A DNA stretch of 64,000 nt, taken from NCBI GenBank assembly GCA_038363925.1, contig JAQQWL010000009.1:620001-684000 (forward strand), read 5' to 3'. The stretch comes from Apiospora phragmitis. Its lineage: Eukaryota; Ascomycota; Sordariomycetes; Amphisphaeriales; Apiosporaceae. Within the stretch, counting starts at the first letter, position 1. Each line of letters starts with the position of its first letter. Shown piece by piece: positions 12,238 through 22,409 of this stretch. Both the position numbers and the translations under genes were made by a program. The notes under the pieces are model-generated. The model worked only from the letters and a program-made list of their open reading frames with translations. It made no database searches and had not been told where the DNA came from.

Positions 12238-12866
12238 AGATCGGCCACGGTGCTACGCACCAATCAGGCTGCGCACCGACTTTTTATACTAAAAACTATT
12301 AAACATCGCATTTTCAGCCTATTGCTATTAAATCGAATAAAAATTATAAAATTAAACTATTAATGAAATTAAAATAGGATTTTACTTTTAAGTTAATAAT
12401 AATTAAAATAAAAATTTTAAAAAACTATTATTATAATAAATTTAAAGTTTATAAAAAAAATATGAGAAATTTTAATAAAAAAATATTTACTTTTAAAAGC
12501 GAATTTAAATTTAGAATATATTTTTAAAAAATAAGGAATATTTTTATATATAAAAAGTTTTAATAATAAAAATTAAATATATAATAATTCTTTAAAATTC
12601 TTTAAGTTTAATATTTATATAAAAATATTTCTTTTCTTTTTTAAATCTTTTATTTAAATTATATTATATAAATTTAATTAATTAAAAAAGTAATAATTTA
12701 ATAATAAAAATTAAAAACTTTAATTTAAAAAAGTTATATTTTTTTTAAAATTCTTTTAACTTTATATTTTATATAAACGAATTTTTTACTTTCTTTTACT
12801 AATTTTTTATTTTAATATAAAAAGCCGGTGCGGGGCCTAATTAGTGCGTAGCACCGTGGCCGATCT
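12238..12866. mobile_element. MITE with ~56-bp terminal inverted repeats, TA target duplication
   Basis: The left end (12238-12293) and right end (12811-12866) are inverted copies. The first 23 bases, starting AGATCGGCCACGGTGC, are identical, and about six differences follow, mostly transitions. Both ends abut TA (12236-12237 and 12867-12868), the target duplication of Tc1/mariner-Fot1 type transposons. The interior of about 520 bp is almost pure A+T and codes for nothing, so this is a non-autonomous element. The contrast between GC-bearing ends and AT interior may reflect repeat-induced point mutation or an originally AT-rich MITE core. It sits between two exons of the NLR gene. Confidence 0.9.
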
Positions 12867-12869
12867 TAC

Positions 12870-13561
12870 TGTTACAACCTAACCTGACCATGCGACCAAG
12901 GCCCACTTACGGCACGGCGCTACGATGACCCGGAGCATGTACGAAACCCAGCATCAGCGCTTACGACCCACCAGCGATGACGGATCCACCCATCGAGGGC
13001 ACGACGACAGTCATCAAAAGAGAGACCCAAGACAAGCAAGTGACGGACAGACAGATCTGGACAGACAGACCCGGACAGACAGGCCAGACTGGACGACCGA
13101 CCTTGGTCACGTGACGATAAGATACGAGACGCAGCTCAGTGGGGAAGCCTTGAGCAGCTCAGCGCTGCTCAGACGAGCAACACTGATCACAACTGATCAA
13201 GCTCAACAATGCTCACACGATCACCACTGAGCAGCGGTGAGCAGAACCACTATCAGGGAAGGAGAGATTGGTTATATAACGATGGACGATTCCCTATGTA
13301 TTTCATATAGACACTCTCTACTTTAGTGATCAATCTAAGCATCAATCGAACCCATTGGTGAGGCAAACAGCCTTAACGAGTCTATTGTGCGAATCCCTTC
13401 GCTCGACCACCCTTGCTATTACCTTACGAACCCAAGTGCTATTGCCCATTGTTTTGGCAGGGCGTTTCCTCTGTCGCATGTCCAGATACTCTCGTATTGC
13501 CAACATAAACCCAAGTACGTCTTACTAGGTTTCCTTTGGAACCCGGATAACGTTCGTTACA
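12870..13561. mobile_element. Solo LTR of a retrotransposon (692 bp)
   Basis: Begins TGTTACAACC and ends GTTCGTTACA, the TG...CA form of retrotransposon LTRs. It is flanked by perfect 5-bp direct repeats CTTAC (12865-12869 and 13562-13566). No internal coding region or second LTR lies in the window, so it is a solo LTR left by recombination. The left target repeat includes the last bases of the MITE and its flanking TA, so the LTR inserted into the MITE end and is the younger insertion. Family (Gypsy or Copia) cannot be told from the LTR alone. Confidence 0.88.
13271..13280 (+). promoter_or_regulatory. TATA-like box of the LTR
   Basis: GTTATATAAC lies within the LTR, where the U3 promoter of such an element would be expected. 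If active, it would read toward the split NLR's N-terminal exon in antisense. Confidence 0.45.
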
Positions 13562-13566
13562 CTTAC
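13562..13566. repeat. Target-site duplication (right copy) of solo LTR
   Basis: CTTAC, identical to 12865-12869 immediately left of the LTR. Confidence 0.85.
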
Positions 13567-14408
13567 CTCGTAAATCTGGCAACGGGCGGCGATGGTGGTA
13601 GTGGTCTCCATCGCTATGAGCAACTGCCCGCTTTGATCCTGGTATGCTACCACTGCCTAGTGCACATAGTTAGCAATATGTATTTGCCAGACTGGGTGTG
13701 GGTGGACTGTGGGAGATGTTCACTTCGGGAATCCCCACGCCACAGCGTGCGCCATTGGTTTACGTCATAAGATAATAGGTAAAAGTACGCAGGTATTGAC
13801 AGAAAACCTATTTGGATGAGAAACTTCATTATTGCCCAAGAGAGTGCTGCTTGTGGGGGCATCAGGCCGGTAGCGGCATCGCCAACGTCCTTTACCGACT
13901 GCAACCGCGATGCAATGCTACCAATGACGTCCCGAAGGACCACGGTGTTGCCCCGGAAATGGATTGTCCAGGATTTGGCCGCGAGGTCCTGCTGCTTCTG
14001 TTCAACGACTTGAATAAGCTGAGTCCAGACATCCTTGACGACTAAAGATTCCTCGTCGTCTTCAGAGATTGTGCGGTAATCTCTCAATCGTTGACGATCG
14101 TCTTTGTCCAGGCCATCGATCACAGCCTTCCACAGCCCACAAGAAGGTGGTCGCGTGGCGACGCCAACTGTCACCTCGCCTAAGTTCACTTCATCCGCTT
14201 CCATGGGACGTGTTGGCGGGCGCGGGGCGGGTTCTGGTGATTCTTCCAATCTCTTCCCCTCGAGCCCATGGGACACACGGTAGAAACCTGTCCCTTTTCC
14301 CCGTTGACCCCATTGGATAATGTGGCAATATGGTGCTAATCTGTCGGGGAGGATATGAATTTTCGATGCCCCAATGAAGGTCACCCAAGGGATATTCCTC
14401 CTAAACAA

Positions 14409-14951
14409 GATAGATAACGTGGCTCAGAGAGTTCGAATGGGCGATGTAGGATGGAGAAATCTAAAAAGTCCTGGGCAGTCTATCGTGCGGGAATCAAATC
14501 TTTGTAGGGATTTGGTTGTGCGACTGGCGGTTGCGTTCTCCATCGCCCCTTCCGATTTGTGCTTTTAAGGAGGGGGTGCGGCTCGATGAGACGGTCGGTC
14601 TCGTATGCCTGCATCTGTCATACTCCACACAGGCAACCACATGAACGCACCTTGGCACTCAATCTAGTGCCCGCAGTTATGGATATGGAATGAGAAGCAC
14701 GTTGCACCAAGTCTGCAGGACCAAGAGGTTCGAACCCCTGGACGAGCGGCCAAATTCAAGGATGAATGCATGTTGACCAACCACAAGCGGCCAAGTGTAG
14801 TGACCAATCGCCAACAGTAAATTGCCCCCATCTTCTTGCAGTCGGTATTGACCCCTCTTCCGTAGACGCGCATATCCAAAACCAGGACGAAATGCACCTT
14901 GTTATCCGCCGCCGACACTGCCAACCACGAGCCACAGCACCGAAGCCATCG
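14409..14951. other. Upstream region of the NLR relic
   Basis: May hold the missing first exon of the NLR on the minus strand: an ATG at 14543 opens a short frame, and a TTTAG acceptor lies near 14399. Nothing firm can be assigned. Confidence 0.35.
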
Positions 14952-15176
14952 TCAATCCACCCACCACTGCGCCCGCTCTTCCCCTGACACACCATCTCCC
15001 TCGTTGCCGCGACACAGCCCCTCATGCGTGGCGAAGCGCTTGATAGCGCCCTGGTAGGCATCGAGGATGTCCTGGCTCAGGAAGTCGAACTCGGGAAGGG
15101 GGGGGTCAGGCTGATTGGGGGGCCCGGCAGCGAGAACGTACCCAACGACGTTGTGCCCCTTTCCCTCCCTCACCAT
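14952..15176 (-). CDS. Small hypothetical protein (74 aa)
   Basis: ATG at 15176, stop at 14952. Not recognised. The N-terminal 55 residues have a protein-like composition (FDFLSQDILDAYQGAIKRF reads as an amphipathic helix). The last 20 residues look less natural, so an intron may start near 14990 and the true end may lie further left. It sits between the NLR relic and the GRDP gene and could be a decayed or unpredicted small gene. Confidence 0.35.
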   Translation of the reverse strand: MVREGKGHNVVGYVLAAGPPNQPDPPLPEFDFLSQDILDAYQGAIKRFATHEGLCRGNEGDGVSGEERAQWWVD

Positions 15177-15562
15177 ATCAGACTGCAGGCCTGCTGCCTG
15201 ACCACGCTACCCAGAGCTGACCTAACCACCAACACCACACTACTTTCCCCCCTTCACCAAGACTGAACCCCTGAGCCTAAGAGTGGCTTGAGAAGCAAGA
15301 GGCAAGAAAACATCGATGATGAACACGGCGAAGTGTGAGTCTTGGCATCTGAATAAGGAGACATCATCATTATCATTCTCGTTAACCGCCAACAGCTGTG
15401 TAACACTATCCACTAGCACCACCCCTGGGCCTCCATGCTCATGGAACGCAGACTTTCCCATGAACCAAACACCCAATCAACGCTAAATGCATCATTACAA
15501 CCACCCCAAGTCGGTCAGCTGCTGGAGCGGTTCATCGTCCGTACAGAGATGGAGGGCCAAAC
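15177..15562. other. Intergenic, 3' of GRDP gene
   Basis: Presumed 3' flank of the glycine-rich-domain gene and promoter of the small ORF at 15176. Nothing else seen. Confidence 0.5.
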
Positions 15563-18122
15563 TCAGCAGCCGCCTCCGCCTCCACAACCACCTCCCCCAC
15601 CACCGCCGCCGCTGCTGCTGCCGCCGCCTCCACAGCCTCCTCCGCCGCCTCCTCCACTACTTTCACCACCGCCACCGCCACCACTGCAGCCCCCTGCCCC
15701 TCCTCCTCCTCCACAGCCTCCCACGGCACTACCACCACAGCCACCAGAGCCACCGCACCCTCCCGCGTTAGGCCCGCCACAAGCGCCAGCCGCCGCTGCC
15801 CCCGCGCACGTACCGCCAGCACAGGCCCCGGCGTGCCCAGACCCGGCATCCACTTTGCATGGATCGGCGACGCCGTAGTACATGCCCGGAGTGTAGTAGA
15901 CTGGGACGATGAATGGGCCGTACATCAAGTAGGGGTAGCCCCACGAGTAGTAGTATTCGTCTCGCGGCGGGATGGCCCGGCCCTTCTTCTGGGCGCGCTT
16001 CTGTGCCTTCTTGTAGCCCGCTTCGAGCCGCTGGAGTTGGGCGTCGTGGAGCCGCTGTAGGAATTTGGCTTGTCTAGGGTCGGCGTCGTGGAACTTGACC
16101 GCATTGTGCGACGAGATGTGGGCCGACTGATCGGGGGGGGCATAGCTTGGCCGCGCCGCTCTGGTGGAAGCCTTCAAGGACTACGCGAGAGTCAAACCGG
16201 GAATTCAAAATCATGGAAGGACGCAAAATGCAGGGTGGTACTTACTCTTTTCGTTCTGGGAGAGGCCTAGAAGCCTGCCCACGGAAGAGATGTGCGAGGC
16301 ACGGATGCTCTCGCAATACCAGCACGTGCATTCACTGTAGACTTCATTAAAGGTCTCCTGGTAAACCTTGCTCGTCCATTCGAAGGAGGTCGTAAGCTTG
16401 GTCTCGTTGATCTTGTCGTTGTGGTCGATGAGCTTGCCAGTCTTTCCGTTCGTGTAGTCGTAGTACGAACGGGGGCTGAGCTGATGCGTATGCCAGGCTA
16501 GATCGACGTCCAGTGTCGGCACGGCGACGTGATCGGGATTCTTAGCCATGATGTCGATGAAGCGTTGGTACTTGGTGATGAGGCAGGCCATCGTCTCCTT
16601 AGCCGCCGGACTATGCAACCAGTCGATCTAGCAAGATGGGTTAGCTTGGGGAAAACCCGTCAACGCAGGTCAGCAGCACAAACCTTGTGCATCTTCTCGA
16701 TAAATATACCCTGGCGCAAGACTGCACCTCCCAACTCCAGGGCGAACGGCATGAAGTTGCCCCAATACCGCGACATCATCTTGCGCACTGTTATTCTGGA
16801 TCGTGGATTTATATAGACACTGTACCTGCGGCGCTTCGATGTGGCGCCCTCGACTACCCTTAGTATCCGTAGATCGCCCATAGCTTCTTCTATCATCTGG
16901 CGCACGTCTTCCATGGTTGGCGTGTTGAAGCGGCTGATGGCAATATGAGGCTTGGTGAGTTCGAGTACTTTGCTCCGCAGATGCATTTTGATGAGGCGAT
17001 TCGCGAACATCTGTTCGTCGATTGTGCGCGTAGCACCGACGAGCTCTGGGTCCGGCTTCCCATTATTGTAATCCAAAACAGTTCCGGGCATAGGCTGGTT
17101 CTTGGCCAGAAGCAGCTGGGTATCCTTGACAAACTTGGCCAACTCGAGGTATTCCCTGGTCATTTTCGTGCCGCAACCGTGGCAGATATAGGCGAACAGG
17201 CCGTCACCGTACCCCTCACCCTTGAGATCCAAATCTGGGCTCTTAGAGTCTTCCGCCATACCGCACGTTGTCCAGGGGATTTCATGGGTCGCGTTACACG
17301 CAGGGCACTTGAGCGTCTTGGTCATCGGGTCATCGACGTTGCTCCACCTTCTGCCAGTCGAGCTTTCCCAGGCTTTGATGCTTCTATCGCTCGGTTTGTA
17401 GTTGAAGCTGGTGTCGATGGCCTCATTCACTAGTATCCAAGGCATGCCGGAATTCCAGAGGTCCCGTAGGCCGGCACGCATACAGTCTTCGAGGTAATCT
17501 CGAGGATTTAAAGCGTGTGCGTGCCACACCATAAGTACATCTGCAGAGGTCAGATCCGTTTCCCACGGGCGGGGTTGCAAAGGCCTGGTTGGGGTGTCTT
17601 ACCTAGGGGTGGCAGGACCTGCAGCTGCTGTGAGGAGTTGGCTTCGACGAAGCCAGCGAACTTGGAACTGTTCTCGACGAGATCTTGCTCGCACAGAGGA
17701 TCCGCGGCGAAGGTGTTCCACCAGGCTTCGTAACGGTCTACCGCCCTTGCCAGGTAGAGAGCCCATCGCTTCTCCCTGAGCATGGCCAGTAGCCTCTCGG
17801 GCTTCTCGCCCTGCTTTCCGTCGACTCGGGCATTGGGCGCGAGAGCTCGAGAATTGTAGATCTGCCATAATCCGTCGGTGTAGCCCACATCTTCCTTGAG
17901 GTTCTGGAAGGCGGCCAACAGTTTCAGGTGGGCCAGGCACGTGTCCTGGGTGACAGTGGTAGAAAAGGAGGTCAGATCTAGCGACGTGAAGGCGGCGTTC
18001 AATTCGCCTATGGTTTCTGGTGAAAGGTTTGCTGAAGTGTAAGCCGGCGGCGCGTCGTGGCGCTGAGCCTGTGCCGCTGCTGACGAAGATGTGCTAGCAT
18101 CGAAGTCTTTGGCGACGGCCAT
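15563..18122 (-). CDS. Glycine-rich domain-containing (DUF1399/GRDP-like) protein
   Basis: Homologue of the DUF1399 family, whose plant members (GRDPs) act in stress responses; the fungal role is unknown. Four exons: 17603-18122, 16684-17540, 16246-16627 and 15563-16180. I chose the start MAVAKDF at 18122; an in-frame upstream start at 18200 is less likely. The core has two 'W-H-x-H' motifs typical of the family (MVWHAHALNPRDY and LAWHTHQLSPRSYY). It also has a CPACNATH...CHGCG pair of cysteine knuckles that may bind zinc. The last 110 residues are Gly/Cys/Ser repeats. The frame breaks at an eight-G run (+ strand 16133-16140). With one base removed the conserved CPPDQSAHISSHNAV is read through and the exons give exactly 792 codons. 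Probably sequence error. Confidence 0.85.
15570..15760. repeat. Low-complexity Gly/Ser/Cys codon tract
   Basis: CCN/CTN-rich on the + strand, read as GGC/GGA/AGC codons on the minus strand. It encodes the glycine-rich tail of the GRDP protein and creates a spurious proline-rich frame on the other strand. Confidence 0.85.
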
Positions 18123-19331
18123 GCGTATAACCACGTCCAGAGCGCCCTCAAATGTCAACTGAAAAAAATACTGTATTGAGAGTGTGTGGCAAGCGAACAT
18201 CGGTATAGGGTATGGAAGATGCTGGCGCGATCAAGTACTCAAACAAGAGAGATTTTTTGCGTCGTTAGCACAAGATGGAGGGTTGCCGTCATTTTAAATG
18301 CTGAGGCTGGCCAGATAAGGGCAGTGCCAGAATTATAATCATCCGCAATCGACTTGATAGGCCTTCTAATTCCGATCAAACGTTCGACGGGGTTGCCATT
18401 CCTGTCGTAGTCTCGCACAGGAGGCAGCTGCTATCAATCTGTCATTGGTGCGCAATACGGGGGTGGTGGCACTGCTGTGCTATCACCTGTCCTTAAACGT
18501 CATAAGGCGGACTCTGGGCCGACTGGTGGTGGGCTGAAACAGACAGACGTAGGTACAGTAAGATGCGAAGAAGGCAAGGAGCAGCAGGGAACCTGTCTAA
18601 TCTACCCGAAGGGGCCGGTGCCTGGCTAACCTAACCTCTCTTGACCAAGAGCAGTCTCAGCCGCGGCTGCTCGGCTTGTCGGTGATTGCAATTGCCACTG
18701 ACACGAGAGACATCCCTGCAAGCCTCGAAATCTATCTTTTTTTATATTAATACATTGAATTATGATCACTGCCTTCCACGTCAGATCCTGTTATTCGTAC
18801 GAGAAAGGGAGTCGATCGATCTATTACTTGACTCAAATGTTCCAAGTGTTCCCCGCGAAAAGAGCCCTAGAACTCGATTTGCTGTGGAGAAGTTAGATCT
18901 CGTTCCGTTCCTGTAAATAAAAGTGCGGAGTCTTCCACTGAGCTACGACGATTAGGGACCACCTCAACCCCTGCAAAGACCTGCACGTGGGGAGCTACGA
19001 AGAAGAGCTGAACAGCCAGCTACATGTACGCAAATCGACGCGAAGAATGCAAGATATTTTGATGATGCTCAGATTGCTACATTGTAATAGAGTAGCTCTC
19101 AATAAATCTCTTTAGTCCATTTACACGACAAATTCCATGTATATCCCATGCCGATACCACCATTGAGGGTCGACAGCCGTGGTTATTTTTGAGGGGGGGG
19201 GAAAACCCTCCAAAGGTGACAAACCGCCTCCACGGCAAGCCGACTCATAACCCAATAACCATGACTATTTCAAGTATAACCCAGCAAAAACACGGAATCT
19301 CAATCATCATCCAGAACGATACTCCGCCGTT

Positions 19332-19372
<41 letters not shown>

Positions 19373-19386
19373 CCCTCACCCTGCCA
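18123..19386. other. Intergenic, GRDP promoter side
   Basis: About 1.26 kb. Left part is the GRDP upstream region; right part is the 3' flank of the acidic protein gene. No gene seen. Contains a CT microsatellite at its right end. Confidence 0.55.
19336..19370. repeat. (CT)n microsatellite
   Basis: Uninterrupted CT tract just beyond the 3' end of the acidic protein gene. Confidence 0.95.
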
Positions 19387-19665
19387 CTACTGCCACCCTG
19401 GCAGATTGCTGAGCCCAAGGCATTTGCCAGAATTCTGTGTCGGGTACTTTTCTTCCAGGCCAGCGATCATGGCGTTGAAGAGTCGCCTGTGGGGCTGTCG
19501 CCAGGTCCGCTGCAGAAAGCTTCGAACATCCTCCTCGGCGTTGTGGATGTTGGCGCTCCCTCCCAGGACAAACTGCGGATTATACTGGGGTGAAGGAGGT
19601 TGCTGAGAAGGAATTGCTGCAGGTGCAGGTGCAGGCCCTGGCGGTGCCTGGCTGCTCTGGTTCAC
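19387..19665 (-). other. Possible true C-terminus of the acidic protein in another frame
   Basis: Directly behind and overlapping the stop at 19662, another minus frame reads a proline/alanine-rich linker and then a protein-like block (DVRSFLQRTWRQPHRRLF, LFNAMIAGLEEKY) ending at 19387. Upstream in that frame the sequence stays open to about 19780, inside the acidic ORF. A one-base shift or short intron near the CAATTCCCC at about 19745-19760 could join the two. If so, the protein is some 90 residues longer than the 915-residue ORF. Confidence 0.45.
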
Positions 19666-22409
19666 TGGTGATGGTGAGAATGGCTGGCCACGATGCAGGA
19701 CTGGCCGCTGTGGTGCTGATGCTGTAGTATTGCGAGCCGCTGGATGGGGAATTGCTGCGGCTGCTGCTGGGGCCCCACTGGGAGGTTGTCAAAGAGGTTA
19801 TCCCACTCATCCCCTTTAGCCTTGAGGTAGTCGTCTAAGACCGACTCCGATGTCTGACCAGAAAGGAGCACCAGCTGCTGAGGAGCCGGTGCCGGTGCCG
19901 GTGCAGCAGCAGGCCGCTGGATAGGTGGTTGAAACCGCTGTCCCATCAAGATTGGCGAGGCGGGTGGGAGGACAGCCTCGTGCCGCGACTGGAAGCCGTA
20001 GAGGCTGTGCTGTGCCGGCCACGGCTGGCGGATTGGTAGCCATGGGCCGTCGAGCTGTTGCTCTTCTTCCGCCTCGGAGCCACCATCATCATCATCGGAT
20101 GGGTCATCATTGCCATCGTCATTGTCATCGCCTTGATCGCCGTCCTCTGATGGAGTATGATTGGGATCGTCGTTATTCCACTCGGGATCCTCTTCATCCT
20201 CATCCTCATCATCATCCTCTTCGCCTTCGTCGCCATCGCCACTGCTGGTGTAGTTGTCGGCGATGGCCTGGTCGACGAGGTCGAGGTAGGCTGTGTTGTG
20301 GCTGCCGATGTTCCAGCGCTCCACAAACTCTTGGTCGTCAAGCCACTCCGGATAATCCTCGTCTTCATCGTCATCAAGATAGTTGCTGCCATCTCCGATG
20401 CTGGTGCTGCTGCTGTTGTAGCAGTTGTCTGAGATGGTCTGGTCGACGTGATTGAGATAGGCAGTTATGTCGACGAAGAAGTCTGGCAGAAGAACGTGGA
20501 GGTCCCAGCGCCTGACGTCTTGGTCTTGAAGCCAATCTGGCTCATTGATGTTGTATTGGTTTTCGTCATTGCCAGCGTTGTGGTCCGGTGCCTGGCGGTA
20601 CCAGGTTTCTGCAAAGGCGATGTCGATGTCTTGGAGCTCGGGCGATGGTGTTTCCTCAGACTCGGGTGATGCCGAGTCGATCATGGTATCCAGGTCGCTG
20701 AGCATGTCTTTCATGATCTCGACAACGTTGCGAAGTTGGTCTTCGGGGCTCAGAGGAGGCTTGTCATCATCAGATTTCTCGTCATCGACACTATCGGAAA
20801 ATTCCACGTCCTCAGGCTCCAGCTCGGATTCTAGCTCACGTGTATAGCATAGGGCGTCAAGCTCGTCAAGCACGGAGTAAACCCAGCCGTCCATGATGTG
20901 AACCCCGTCGAGCATGGTGTAGATCTCTCCGAGTATGGTGTCAACAGCATCGGGTACGCCGTGCATGATTTCGAAGATGCTGTGATGATGGCCATGAAAA
21001 CTCCGAGGACGCTGAGCATCATCGCCATGGTCGTCATCATCATCATCAGACCCCTCATCGTCACCGAAGTAGGCTTTGTCATCTTCTACTTCACTGTCCC
21101 AGGCGCTGGAGGAATCTGAGTCTGTGTCGTCGCCCCAGTATTCCACGCCTTCTTCATCCTCGGACGACTCGATGCCGAAGTCTTCCCAGGTGTTGAAGCC
21201 TATCAGGTCCGACTCGTCACTGTCCAAGGTGGACGTGGACGCGTCCGTGTCGTCATGATAGATTTCGGTGTAAAATGTGCACGCAGTGGAGTGTGCAGAT
21301 GGGCCGGTGCTGGATTTGGAGAGACCTGCAGAGGTTGAACCCTTCGACTCTTCCTCTGTGCTTGAGCGCTCAAAAAAGCCGCTGTCATATTCATCGGGGT
21401 TCCAGCGGTCATAAGCCCAGTATGGCTTGGCTTTGTTGTTGTCTGGCTGACTCTTGAAGTCTAGGAACATTTGTTCATATTGCTCCTCGATGACCTGGCC
21501 TTGGTCAGGGATTAAGACGTCGAGATAGTTGAGGTAGTCGACGGCATCGAGGAATGTAATGTCGAGACTGCCATAGGTGCCCGGCCCGAATTCATCCTCA
21601 TCAGGCAAAATGGTCGCCCATTCGATCAGGTCTTGGCCGAAAAAGAAACGGGGATCCTTCAAGTCGGGCCGGAAGTCCCAGTCGGCTAGCTGAGCGAGGT
21701 AGTCACCAAACTGGGCTTCCGATAACTGAACAATGGCTCGCCGAGCCTGCTCCAAGGGCGAGAGCCCGTCCTCGCCTTGCATAGGCTCGGGGAAGAACTC
21801 TCGCGTCGAGAAATCAGTTTGGTCACCGTGCTTCACGATCTCGTGGAGCCGGTCGACAGTGCTCAGCCAGGCGATAATGTAGAAGAGGTGGTCTAGCTGC
21901 TCGTCCGAATAGGAAGAGGACTTCAGATGTTCGTGAAGCTCCTGTAGGTAATGGAACCAAGTGTAGGCAACCTTTACGAGATTGAGATCGTAGGTGCTGA
22001 TGTGTGGGAGGTGTTCGACGATCGACCGCTCCCTGGTGGTCATCCAGGCCAGGTCGACCTGCGTGCTGGGCCGGGTCACGAAGATCTTGGGTTGTCCAGG
22101 TGCAGCATGGTGATGACTGCTGGCTGCCATGTTGTTGGGCATGGGCAAACCAGGTGGTGGGTGAATGAGCTTGCCACCAGGGAGAGCCACGAGGTAGGGA
22201 GGAGAGGCTGCCATGATTTTGTCGGCATGAACGGGCAATTCAGGAGCTTGAAGCATGGTAAATATAGATGGAGCACCTGGAGGGGCCCCGCTAATAGTGG
22301 CAAGAACCTCTTCGCTGACAGGAGCAGGGGTATAAGCTGAGCTCTCGATGACACGGCCGTTGGTGTACTCGTACTTGGCGGTGGAGTTGGAGTTGGAGTT
22401 GGCAGCCAT
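19662..22409 (-). CDS. Large acidic low-complexity orphan protein (915 aa) with internal repeats
   Basis: Uninterrupted ORF from a true ATG at 22409. Not recognised. Residues 1-120 are Pro/Ala/His-rich. Residues 120-320 look folded, with helices such as VAYTWFHYLQELHEHL and many aromatic residues. From about 350 the chain is highly acidic with long Asp/Glu/Ser runs, then Pro/Gln/His-rich. A tandem repeat starts at about residues 625 and 688 (WLQDQDVRRW / WLDDQEFVERW, then TAYLNHVDQTISDN / TAYLDLVDQAIADN, then an acidic stretch), with a partial third unit at 743 (EWNNDD). No signal peptide or membrane segment. Acidity suggests a nuclear, chaperone-like or condensate role, but that is inference only. 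The C-terminus may be extended (see 19387-19665). Confidence 0.75.
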   Translation of the reverse strand: MAANSNSNSTAKYEYTNGRVIESSAYTPAPVSEEVLATISGAPPGAPSIFTMLQAPELPVHADKIMAASPPYLVALPGGKLIHPPPGLPMPNNMAASSHHHAAPGQPKIFVTRPSTQVDLAWMTTRERSIVEHLPHISTYDLNLVKVAYTWFHYLQELHEHLKSSSYSDEQLDHLFYIIAWLSTVDRLHEIVKHGDQTDFSTREFFPEPMQGEDGLSPLEQARRAIVQLSEAQFGDYLAQLADWDFRPDLKDPRFFFGQDLIEWATILPDEDEFGPGTYGSLDITFLDAVDYLNYLDVLIPDQGQVIEEQYEQMFLDFKSQPDNNKAKPYWAYDRWNPDEYDSGFFERSSTEEESKGSTSAGLSKSSTGPSAHSTACTFYTEIYHDDTDASTSTLDSDESDLIGFNTWEDFGIESSEDEEGVEYWGDDTDSDSSSAWDSEVEDDKAYFGDDEGSDDDDDDHGDDAQRPRSFHGHHHSIFEIMHGVPDAVDTILGEIYTMLDGVHIMDGWVYSVLDELDALCYTRELESELEPEDVEFSDSVDDEKSDDDKPPLSPEDQLRNVVEIMKDMLSDLDTMIDSASPESEETPSPELQDIDIAFAETWYRQAPDHNAGNDENQYNINEPDWLQDQDVRRWDLHVLLPDFFVDITAYLNHVDQTISDNCYNSSSTSIGDGSNYLDDDEDEDYPEWLDDQEFVERWNIGSHNTAYLDLVDQAIADNYTSSGDGDEGEEDDDEDEDEEDPEWNNDDPNHTPSEDGDQGDDNDDGNDDPSDDDDGGSEAEEEQQLDGPWLPIRQPWPAQHSLYGFQSRHEAVLPPASPILMGQRFQPPIQRPAAAPAPAPAPQQLVLLSGQTSESVLDDYLKAKGDEWDNLFDNLPVGPQQQPQQFPIQRLAILQHQHHSGQSCIVASHSHHHQ

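Larger units (their letters stand above)
8771..14408 (-). pseudogene. NACHT-ankyrin NLR gene, split by transposons and multiply broken
   Basis: Fungal STAND receptor of the NACHT_N-NACHT-ankyrin layout. The N-terminal NACHT_N-type exon (about 14408-13812) ends in ALSWAIMKFLIQ. The next coding exon (12178-11698) begins AVTRTYAEI, which continues that helix as in intact relatives. The 1.6 kb between them holds the MITE and the solo LTR. NACHT features are a Walker A whose expected GKPGLGKT is broken by one missing A at 11633-11634, and the Walker B VFFVVDGLDECD. Clean introns lie at 11645-11697 and 10921-11029. Two more one-base shifts fall near 10268-10274 and 10171-10180. About six ankyrin repeats follow (LLELGADPNVQ, LLLRHGAG, LLQTGADVN). 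An in-frame TGA at 9278-9280 interrupts them; it is one transition away from CGA. The N-terminal ORF has no ATG at its 5' end; an upstream exon joined through an acceptor near 14399 is likely. Function is judged lost. Confidence 0.82.

Noticed and set aside
12290..12830. AT-rich block considered as a centromere or mitochondrial insert
   Set aside because: It is bounded exactly by terminal inverted repeats and TA duplications, so it is the core of a MITE.
15435..15878. Plus-strand ORF rich in proline
   Set aside because: Mirror of the glycine-rich tail codons of the GRDP gene on the other strand; no independent support.
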